A stretch of 5,042 bases of DNA, taken from the NCBI GenBank assembly GCA_903970565.1, contig CAJCJE010000764.1, positions 1-5,042 on the forward strand, written 5' to 3'. The DNA is from Candidatus Melainabacteria bacterium. GTDB lineage: Bacteria; Actinomycetota; Actinomycetes; Mycobacteriales; Pseudonocardiaceae. Shown here in pieces: positions 1 through 5,042 of this stretch. Below the pieces are notes generated by a model. It had not been told where the DNA came from and searched no databases. It saw only the letters and a program-made list of their open reading frames with translations. How positions within the stretch are numbered: position 1 is the stretch's first letter; each line of letters opens with the position of its first letter. Position numbers and translations under genes: made by a program.

Positions 1-347
1 GCGTTCTCCGAACTGAACGCCAGACCGGTCCGCTCGAGGATCGGCAGCGCGTCCATATCGCCCCGCAGCAGCACCGCCGGGCCCGGCCGGTCGCCGTCCA
101 GTACGGCGACCACCGAGCTGACCTCCCGGCCGGTCGAGACCCGCAACGGCAGCCCCTCCAGGGCCCGCAGCACCGCCGCCTGAGTCGTCGGCAGGCGCAG
201 GCCCTGCTCGGGGTGCCGATGCACCGACCGACGCAACGCCACCGTCCTCGGCTGCAAACCCCTGGCTTCGGCGAGCAGTCCGACAAAGCGCGGATCGGTC
301 TGCTGTAGGGGCGTTTTCGCTGGTTGGCGCCTCGGTGCGATGGTCAT
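1..347 (-). CDS. M20-family amidohydrolase/peptidase, N-terminal part (cut by left window edge)
   Basis: I translated this on the minus strand from ATG at 347-345; the frame stays open to base 1, giving 115 complete codons. Residues 43-47 read HRHPE and residues 95-103 read RGDMDALPI. Both are hallmark motifs of M20D amidohydrolases (the hippurate hydrolase, IAA-amino-acid hydrolase and N-acyl-amino-acid amidohydrolase group); the second lies at the start of the di-metal catalytic domain. The remaining metal ligands (Cys/His of the GCGHD motif, the catalytic Glu and the C-terminal His) fall outside the window, so activity and substrate cannot be judged. The family hydrolyses amide bonds of N-acylated amino acids or peptides, usually in the cytoplasm, and no signal peptide is seen here. 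The only Shine-Dalgarno-like sequence is AGGGG, almost touching the ATG. The gene diverges from the tadA pair across a gap of about 100 bp. Family assignment is firm; the exact substrate is unknown. Confidence 0.86.
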   Translation of the reverse strand, partial: MTIAPRRQPAKTPLQQTDPRFVGLLAEARGLQPRTVALRRSVHRHPEQGLRLPTTQAAVLRALEGLPLRVSTGREVSSVVAVLDGDRPGPAVLLRGDMDALPILERTGLAFSSEN

Positions 348-451
348 ACCCCTGATAGTGACACTGATTGCGCCAGCCGGCGGCGCGATGCGTCGGCGGA
401 TCAAGTGGATACCCGCTTTCGGCTCCGTGCGGGGCCGCATACGGTGTGCGC
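348..451. promoter_or_regulatory. Divergent intergenic region with a possible leaderless promoter for the plus-strand gene
   Basis: This 104-bp gap separates the minus-strand amidohydrolase from the plus-strand deaminase-associated gene, so it should hold promoters in both directions. At 440-445 TACGGT fits the actinobacterial TAnnnT -10 pattern and ends six bases before the ATG at 452, the spacing expected for a leaderless transcript. No convincing -35 box is present. A short hyphenated palindrome, AGTG-A-CACT (357-365), lies about ten bases upstream of the amidohydrolase start and could be an operator half, but it is too short to rely on. Confidence 0.35.
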
Positions 452-1517
<1,066 letters not shown>

Positions 1518-1530
1518 GACGGCTCCGGGT

Positions 1531-1555
1531 CGGGCCAGGACGGCCCGCGTTCCGT
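1531..1555 (+). terminator. Possible terminator of the tadA transcript
   Basis: CGGGCC (1531-1536) and GGCCCG (1542-1547) form a perfect 6-bp GC stem with a 5-base loop, followed by a mildly T-containing tail. A second 6-bp hairpin (AGCCGT/ACGGCT, 1510-1524) overlaps the tadA stop codon. Actinobacterial terminators often lack a clear U-tract, so this is plausible but not strong. Confidence 0.4.
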
Positions 1556-1591
1556 TCGGGGACAGGTGACCGGCCGCGTTCGACCATCCGG

Positions 1592-1597
1592 TAAGGT
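1592..1597 (+). promoter_or_regulatory. -10 box of the tRNA-Ser promoter (candidate)
   Basis: TAAGGT fits the TAnnnT -10 pattern and ends seven bases before the mature 5' end of the tRNA at 1605. Transcription would therefore start at or just before the tRNA. A -35 at normal spacing is poor: GTGACC at 1566-1571 matches TTGACA at four positions, but the spacer is about 20 bp. Confidence 0.45.
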
Positions 1598-1604
1598 ACT
1601 TCCC

Positions 1605-1694
1605 GGTGGCGTGTCCGAGCGGCCGAAGGAGCACGCCTCGAAAGCGTGTGAGGGTTCACGCCCTCCGTGGGTTCAAATCCCACCGCCACCGCCA
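1605..1694 (+). tRNA. tRNA-Ser (anticodon CGA)
   Basis: The full class II cloverleaf can be folded by eye. The acceptor stem is GGTGGCG (1605-1611) with CGCCACC (1684-1690), followed by discriminator G1691 and an encoded CCA (1692-1694). The anticodon stem CACGC/GCGTG (1632-1636 with 1644-1648) closes the loop CTCGAAA, with anticodon CGA at 1639-1641, reading UCG serine codons. The long variable arm typical of serine tRNAs is GAGGG/CCCTC (1650-1654 with 1661-1665). The T arm is GTGGG/CCCAC (1667-1671 with 1679-1683) around TTCAAAT. The G discriminator and long variable arm both agree with serine identity. It has its own -10-like box and terminator, so it is probably a single-gene transcript. 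TadA next door acts on tRNA-Arg(ACG), not on this tRNA, so the proximity need not be functional. Confidence 0.97.
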
Positions 1695-1705
1695 GCTAGC
1701 AGCAC

Positions 1706-1743
1706 GAACGCCGGGCAAGCCGATCATGGCTCGCCCGGCGTTC
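1706..1743 (+). terminator. Hairpin terminator after tRNA-Ser
   Basis: GAACGCCGGGC (1706-1716) pairs perfectly with GCCCGGCGTTC (1733-1743). After one A/C mismatch, an inner AGCC/GGCT stem (1718-1721 with 1728-1731) continues it around the loop GATCAT. The tail (TGCGTCTGTTGCCGTTGTTC) is moderately T-rich. It begins 12 bases after the tRNA CCA. Confidence 0.8.
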
Positions 1744-1952
1744 TGCGTCTGTTGCCGTTGTTCCCTGACTGTCCGGCCACCGCTGATTTGCCCCCGTTCG
1801 TCCGAGATTGGTCCGCAGGTCGACGAACATAGTGTGATCAGTTGACCCCGCTGAGTTTTCGTAGCTGATCTGATGCGCTGGTGTTCAGCTGAAGTCTTCC
1901 CTTTGTTCGGCCCGACAGGTCAGGATTCCTCGACCATCCAGCGAGGGAGACC
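1744..1952 (+). promoter_or_regulatory. Upstream region of the secreted nuclease gene, with a candidate PHO box
   Basis: No gene is seen in this roughly 210-bp stretch. From 1883 three elements recur at an exact 11-bp step: GTTCAGC (1883), GTCTTCC (1894) and GTTCGGC (1905). They match the 7-base core GTTCACC of the Streptomyces PhoP box at 6, 4 and 5 positions. CAGGAT at 1921-1926 could be the -10 box just downstream of such a site. A second promoter possibility is GTTGACC at 1841-1847 as a -35 with a poor -10 (TGATCT, 1866-1871). GATCAG (1836-1841) and CTGATC (1865-1870) form a 6-bp inverted repeat around it, and TTCAGCTGAA (1884-1893) is a perfect 10-bp palindrome overlapping the first PHO-like unit. 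A good Shine-Dalgarno sequence, GAGGGAG (1943-1949), precedes the ATG. Confidence 0.35.
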
Positions 1953-3830
1953 ATGAGGATGCCCACATCCGCCAGATCGCGCCTAGCCGTCACCGCGGCT
2001 GCCGCCTTAGCCATCGGCCTGACCGTGGCGTTGGCACCGAGCGCAGGCGCGGCCACCACCCCGCCGACCCAGCCGGGCCCGTTAACCATTCCAGACATCC
2101 ACGGCACGACCTTCCTGTCGCCCTACGAGGGCCAGGTCGTCACCGGGGTGCCCGGCATCGTGACCGCGGTCAGCTCGGCCGGGAGTTCGCGCGGTTTCTG
2201 GTTCCAGGACCCGCAGGGTTCGCCGGACCCGAGCAGCAGCGCGGGCCTGTTCGTCTACAGCGGTTCCAAGACCCCGAGCGTCGCGGTTGGGGATTCGGTG
2301 CTGGTGACCGGCACCGTTGAGGACTACTACCCGGACGCGGCGCCGAGCGCGAGCGTCGACCTGTCCACCACCGAACTGGAGAAGGCCGCCTGGACCGTCG
2401 TGTCCGCCGGCAACCCGGTGCCCGCCCCGCTGGTGATCCAGCCCAATTCGGTGCCGACCCAGATGTCGGCCAGCGCAAACGGCGGCAGTATCGAGTCGGA
2501 CACCCTCCAGCCGACCCGGTACGCCCTGGACTTCTACAAGTCGCATGAGAGCGAACTGGTCGAGGTCGACAACGCGCGGGTGGTCGGCCCGACCGACGCC
2601 TACGGTGAGCTGTACGTGACCACCAAGCCGAACGTGGACCGCACCCCGCGCGGCGGCATGATCTATCCGTCCTATGCCGACCGGGACACCGGCCTGCTCG
2701 AAGTGACCGGCCTGCCGGCGGCCGGCGCGCCGGCCTTCCCGGAGGCCAGCGTCGGCGACACGCTGACCGGCGCCACCACCGGCCCGCTCGTCTACAGCGA
2801 GTACGGCGGCTACGAGATCGACGCGAGCACCGTCGGCCCACTGGCCTCCGGCGGTATTCAGCCGCAGGTCACCCGTAAGCAGGCGCCGATCGAGCTGGCC
2901 ATCGCCACCTACAACGTGGAGAACCTCGCGCCGACCGACCCGGCGAGCAAGTTCACCGAGCTGGCCCAGGGCATCGTGCACAACCTCGCCTCGCCGGACA
3001 TCGTCGCGGTGGAGGAGGTCCAGGACAACGACGGCACCACCGACGACGGCGTGGTCGCCGCCGACGTCACCCTGACCGACCTCACCAACGCGATCGTCGC
3101 CGCCGGTGGACCGCAGTACCAGTGGCGGGAGATCGACCCGGTCAACGATGCCGACGGTGGGGACCCGGGTGGAAACATCCGCCAGGTCTTCCTCTTCAAC
3201 CCGCAGCGGGTGTCCTTTGTGGATATCCCTGGTGGTACCTCGACCACTGCGGTGCAGGTGCAGGACGAGCACGGTCTCCCGCAGCTGTCGGCGTCGCCCG
3301 GCCGGATCGACCCGACCAACGCCGCCTGGCTGGACAGTCGCAAGCCGCTGGTCGGGGAGTTCCTGTTCCACGGCCAGACCGTGTTCGTGGTGGCCAACCA
3401 CTTCGTGGCCAAACTCGCCGACCAGCCCAACGAGGGCCGCTACCAGCCGCCGGCGGAGCCCTCCGAGCAGCAGCGGGAGGCGCAGGCGCAGCTGGTCCGC
3501 AACTTCGTCGGTGACGTGCAGCACATCGACCCGACCGCGAACGTGGTCGTCGTCGGTGACCTCAACGACTACCAGTTCTCGCCGACCGCGCACATCCTCA
3601 CCAGCGGCGGCGCGTTGCGCGACCTGATCGACACGCTCCCGCGCAACCAGCAGTACACCTACGACTACGACGGCCAGTCCGAGGTGCTCGACCACATCCT
3701 GACCAGCCCGTCGATCCTGTGGGCCGACTACGAACCGGTGCACATCAACGCCGAGTTCGCCAACCAGACCAGCGACCACGACCCGCAGATCGTCCGGATC
3801 ATCCCGGACGACCCCCGGCAACTGTGGTGA
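1953..3830 (+). CDS. Secreted endonuclease/exonuclease/phosphatase-family nuclease (625 aa)
   Basis: This is a predicted extracellular nuclease of the ExeM/NucH-like group (DNase I fold), likely degrading DNA or RNA outside the cell. Residues 1-33 form a Sec signal peptide with basic start, hydrophobic core and SAGA-A cleavage site. Residues about 45-125 (GQVVTGVPGIVTAV, GFWFQDPQG, VAVGDSVLVTGTV) look like the OB-fold domain usual at the N-terminus of this group. The catalytic domain starts at about residue 315. Family catalytic and metal residues are present: Asn321 in TYNVENL, Glu355 in VAVEEVQD, Asn482-His483 in ANHF, Asp536 and Asn538 in GDLND, and Asp608-His609 in SDHDP. No lamin-tail, sortase or membrane anchor is seen, so it should be released. 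ATG at 1953 is preceded by GAGGGAG at suitable spacing; ATG at 1959 is an alternative. It stands alone between two terminators. A nearby PHO-like repeat suggests phosphate control. True substrate (DNA, RNA or phosphoester) is not known. Confidence 0.92.
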   Translation: MRMPTSARSRLAVTAAAALAIGLTVALAPSAGAATTPPTQPGPLTIPDIHGTTFLSPYEGQVVTGVPGIVTAVSSAGSSRGFWFQDPQGSPDPSSSAGLFVYSGSKTPSVAVGDSVLVTGTVEDYYPDAAPSASVDLSTTELEKAAWTVVSAGNPVPAPLVIQPNSVPTQMSASANGGSIESDTLQPTRYALDFYKSHESELVEVDNARVVGPTDAYGELYVTTKPNVDRTPRGGMIYPSYADRDTGLLEVTGLPAAGAPAFPEASVGDTLTGATTGPLVYSEYGGYEIDASTVGPLASGGIQPQVTRKQAPIELAIATYNVENLAPTDPASKFTELAQGIVHNLASPDIVAVEEVQDNDGTTDDGVVAADVTLTDLTNAIVAAGGPQYQWREIDPVNDADGGDPGGNIRQVFLFNPQRVSFVDIPGGTSTTAVQVQDEHGLPQLSASPGRIDPTNAAWLDSRKPLVGEFLFHGQTVFVVANHFVAKLADQPNEGRYQPPAEPSEQQREAQAQLVRNFVGDVQHIDPTANVVVVGDLNDYQFSPTAHILTSGGALRDLIDTLPRNQQYTYDYDGQSEVLDHILTSPSILWADYEPVHINAEFANQTSDHDPQIVRIIPDDPRQLW

Positions 3831-3849
3831 GCTGACTTCCTTCTACCGC

Positions 3850-3897
3850 AACGATTCGACGCCGGCCGCTCCGATTCGGATCGGCCGGCGTCTCGTT
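3850..3897 (+). terminator. Strong hairpin terminator after the nuclease gene
   Basis: GACGCCGGCCG (3858-3868) pairs perfectly with CGGCCGGCGTC (3882-3892), enclosing a further TCC/GGA-type inner pairing. AACGA (3850-3854) and TCGTT (3893-3897) extend the base across a 3-base bulge. The 3' side ends TCTCGTTGTC, without a long U-tract. It begins 20 bases after the stop codon. Confidence 0.78.
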
Positions 3898-3970
3898 GTC
3901 CGGCCCTCGCGCGCAGACACGATTGTCGATCACAGACCGGTAGACCGCCGGAATCCTGGTAAGACATGAC

Positions 3971-4543
3971 ATGCTGACACCCGTGGAGGCCGATTCGCTG
4001 CGCTACGAGGAACGGCGACACTGGACGCCGACGGCGATCCGGGTGGTCGTGGCCATCATTCCGGTGCTGATCCTCGCCCTGATCCTGTTCTTCCTGTTGA
4101 AGGCCGAAAAATGGGCCATGCTCGCCGTTGCCGTGGTGTTGCTGTCCGTTATCATCGGTATGTCCGAAGGTGCCATCCGGCATTCGGTTGCTCTGCGCGT
4201 AGACGAACAGGGTGTCGGCCTCACGCCGGCCTACCGATCGCGCGATCGGGTCAGCGTGCTGACGCCGTGGGCGGAGATCGATACCATTCTGGTCGGCCGG
4301 GTGACCAGGGGATTCCGGCGCATCGGCATCGTCAGGGCCACCGTGACCGCCCCATCGGCCAGGGCCCGCTCCACCACCACCTCCACTCGCGCCGCCCGCT
4401 CAGCCGCCCGATCGGCCGCCGCCGCGCGCGTTCCCGAACTCTCGTTGCCGATGTCCAACTGGAACCTCGACGCGGACCGCTTGCGGGCTGCCGTCAACCG
4501 CTTCGCGCCAACGGTCGCCGTCTCCGTCGTGGGCAAGCCCTGA
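3971..4543 (+). CDS. Two-helix membrane protein of unknown function with a PH-like soluble part (190 aa)
   Basis: I do not recognise a named family. A short basic and acidic N-terminus (residues 1-21, including RYEERRHW) precedes two hydrophobic helices: about 22-43 (rich in V, I, L, F) and 48-64 (WAMLAVAVVLLSVIIGM). A soluble part then reads SVALRVDEQGVGLTP and VSVLTPWAEIDTILVGR (residues 72-110), which resembles the strand pattern of small bacterial PH-like membrane proteins, where a W-x-E-I turn is common. Residues 128-154 are an Ala/Ser/Arg/Thr-rich run, and the ending NWNLDADRLRAAVNRFAP looks like a normal family C-terminus in the same frame, so the run is an in-frame insertion and not a frameshift. 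ATG at 3971 has no clear Shine-Dalgarno sequence; TAAGAC at 3960-3965 could be a -10 of a leaderless transcript, and GTG at 3983 is an alternative start. It is monocistronic and convergent with the next gene. It is probably a cytoplasmic-membrane protein; no function is assigned. Confidence 0.78.
   Translation: MLTPVEADSLRYEERRHWTPTAIRVVVAIIPVLILALILFFLLKAEKWAMLAVAVVLLSVIIGMSEGAIRHSVALRVDEQGVGLTPAYRSRDRVSVLTPWAEIDTILVGRVTRGFRRIGIVRATVTAPSARARSTTTSTRAARSAARSAAAARVPELSLPMSNWNLDADRLRAAVNRFAPTVAVSVVGKP
4352..4432 (+). repeat. Low-complexity Ala/Ser/Arg-coding stretch with short imperfect repeats
   Basis: This in-frame stretch codes for residues 128-154 of the membrane protein and is almost only Ala, Ser, Arg and Thr. 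Two neighbouring 12-bp units, CGCTCAGCCGCC and CGATCGGCCGCC, each code for RSAA, and a CCACCACCAC triplet run precedes them. The pattern suggests replication slippage in GC-rich DNA. Confidence 0.6.
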
Positions 4544-4609
4544 CCAGCGTCGACCAGCGCTGATCAGCGCCGACCGGAGATTCGAGTCAACCGGTCAACC
4601 GGTCAGACC
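4541..4609. repeat. Direct repeats and a palindrome in the convergent gap (possible bidirectional terminator)
   Basis: Starting at the TGA stop of the membrane protein gene, a 10-bp motif recurs: TGACCAGCGT, CGACCAGCGC, TGATCAGCGC, then a decayed CGACCGGAGA. The perfect 14-bp palindrome GCGCTGATCAGCGC (4557-4570) can fold as a 5-bp hairpin with a GATC loop. It is followed by two exact 8-bp copies of GTCAACCG (4586 and 4594) and a third partial copy, GTCAGACC (4602). GACCGG (4572-4577) can also pair with CCGGTC (4591-4596). The minus-strand gene ends inside this block, so it may terminate both transcripts. Confidence 0.5.
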
Positions 4610-5042
4610 GAGGCCTTCGTCGACCCAGTTGACCAGGAGGCCGGCCGCGCGCGTCCGGGAATCGGCTGATCGTCGTCCCGTGGCCCGAAGATGCCGACGT
4701 TCGCCAGTTTGTCGGGCGCGGTTGGCGCAGGGGCCCAGTCCCAGTTGGCGATCTGCCGTTGCGAGCGACGACTGAACGTGGCCCGCACCAGTTCGTAGCC
4801 GTCGATCCGCAACCGCGTCGTCGGCCCACCGGCACCGAACGTCCACTGTCGGCCATCTTCGTCGCTGATGATCAGCGTGCCGGGCTGGTCGAGTTGGTGG
4901 CCGACCGTGACGACCATGTTGTCCAGCAGCGGTGCCCACGTCGCCCGGTCCAGCCGGTCGAGACCGAGGGCCTCCCGCAGGTCGGCCTCGTGGCAGACGA
5001 CGTCCAACCCCAGATTCGGCGGTCGCCGTACGCCGACCAGGC
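4603..5042 (-). CDS. Mycothiol-dependent maleylpyruvate isomerase-family protein, C-terminal half (cut by right window edge)
   Basis: The frame is open from the right edge to a TGA at 4605-4603, giving 146 complete codons including the stop. An in-frame TTG at 5007 is not the real start, because the preceding codons (LVGVRRPPNLG) continue the family sequence. The segment LDVVCHEADLREALGL and the ending (TTRLRIDGYELVRATFSRRS, then NWDW and IFGPRDDDQPIP) match the C-terminal domain of proteins annotated as maleylpyruvate isomerase-family mycothiol-dependent enzymes, typically about 200-270 aa. The N-terminal DinB-like helical bundle, which would carry the His/Glu metal site, lies outside the window, so catalytic competence cannot be checked. 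Members use mycothiol as thiol cofactor in isomerisation or detoxification reactions, but most are uncharacterised. The gene converges with the membrane protein gene over a 59-bp gap. Family call is good; the specific substrate is unknown. Confidence 0.82.
   Translation of the reverse strand, partial: LVGVRRPPNLGLDVVCHEADLREALGLDRLDRATWAPLLDNMVVTVGHQLDQPGTLIISDEDGRQWTFGAGGPTTRLRIDGYELVRATFSRRSQRQIANWDWAPAPTAPDKLANVGIFGPRDDDQPIPGRARPASWSTGSTKASV

Noticed and set aside
368..451. Longer N-terminus of the deaminase-associated protein from TTG at 368
   Set aside because: The added 28 residues have no conserved character, and the family length fits the ATG at 452.
1605..1952. tRNA-Ser as an integration site for a mobile element
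   Set aside because: No repeated copy of the tRNA 3' end, integrase gene or excisionase gene is seen downstream; an intact terminator and a normal gene follow.
2082..3821. Long minus-strand open frame (579 codons) opposite the nuclease gene
   Set aside because: Its translation is rich in Arg, Gly and Val with no recognisable motif, as expected of the antisense of a high-GC gene. The plus strand has a signal peptide, a Shine-Dalgarno sequence and a full catalytic motif set.
4352..4432. Frameshift in the membrane protein gene
   Set aside because: The C-terminal segment after the low-complexity run (NWNLDADRLRAAVNRFAP) is in the same frame and looks native, and the other frames give Arg-rich noise.
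4587..4939. Alternative minus-strand frames near the right edge
   Set aside because: They are shadows of the maleylpyruvate isomerase-family frame, which alone shows family motifs and stays open to the window edge.

Overview
The window is high-GC DNA with strongly G/C-biased codon third positions. It looks like an actinobacterial chromosome. Supporting signs are a mycothiol-dependent maleylpyruvate-isomerase-family protein (mycothiol is an actinobacterial thiol), the tRNA adenosine deaminase-associated protein typical of actinobacteria, several starts without a Shine-Dalgarno sequence, and TAnnnT-type -10 boxes. A Nocardia-like member of the Mycobacteriales fits the overall feel, but that genus-level guess is only inference. 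No insertion sequence, prophage, CRISPR array or other mobile element was seen.

Left part (1-1560): the N-terminal third of an M20-family amidohydrolase/peptidase lies on the minus strand and runs off the left edge. It diverges from a plus-strand pair: a tRNA adenosine deaminase-associated protein (452-937) and tadA (975-1517), the enzyme that makes inosine-34 in tRNA. A GC hairpin follows tadA. The tadA copy is unusual: a run of six 15-bp direct repeats inserts about 30 low-complexity residues between its first helix and its first core strand.

Middle part (1560-3900): a tRNA-Ser(CGA) gene with encoded CCA sits behind its own promoter-like -10 box and in front of a strong hairpin terminator. 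After a short intergenic region comes a large secreted nuclease gene (1953-3830), with a Sec signal peptide, an OB-fold-like N-terminal domain and a DNase I-like endonuclease/exonuclease/phosphatase domain. Its leader carries three 11-bp-spaced elements resembling the PHO box of actinobacterial PhoP, which would fit a nuclease that releases phosphate from extracellular DNA. A strong hairpin terminator follows it.

Right part (3900-5042): a small two-helix membrane protein of unknown function (3971-4543) has an Ala/Ser/Arg-rich repeat insertion in its cytoplasmic-like domain. It converges on the C-terminal half of a mycothiol-dependent maleylpyruvate isomerase-family protein (minus strand, running off the right edge). 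Short direct repeats and a 14-bp palindrome fill the convergent gap.

Most of the window is housekeeping or ordinary accessory content. No clearly new multi-gene system is visible. The points most worth checking are the repeat-expanded TadA, the possible phosphate control of the nuclease, and the second in-frame repeat expansion in the membrane protein.
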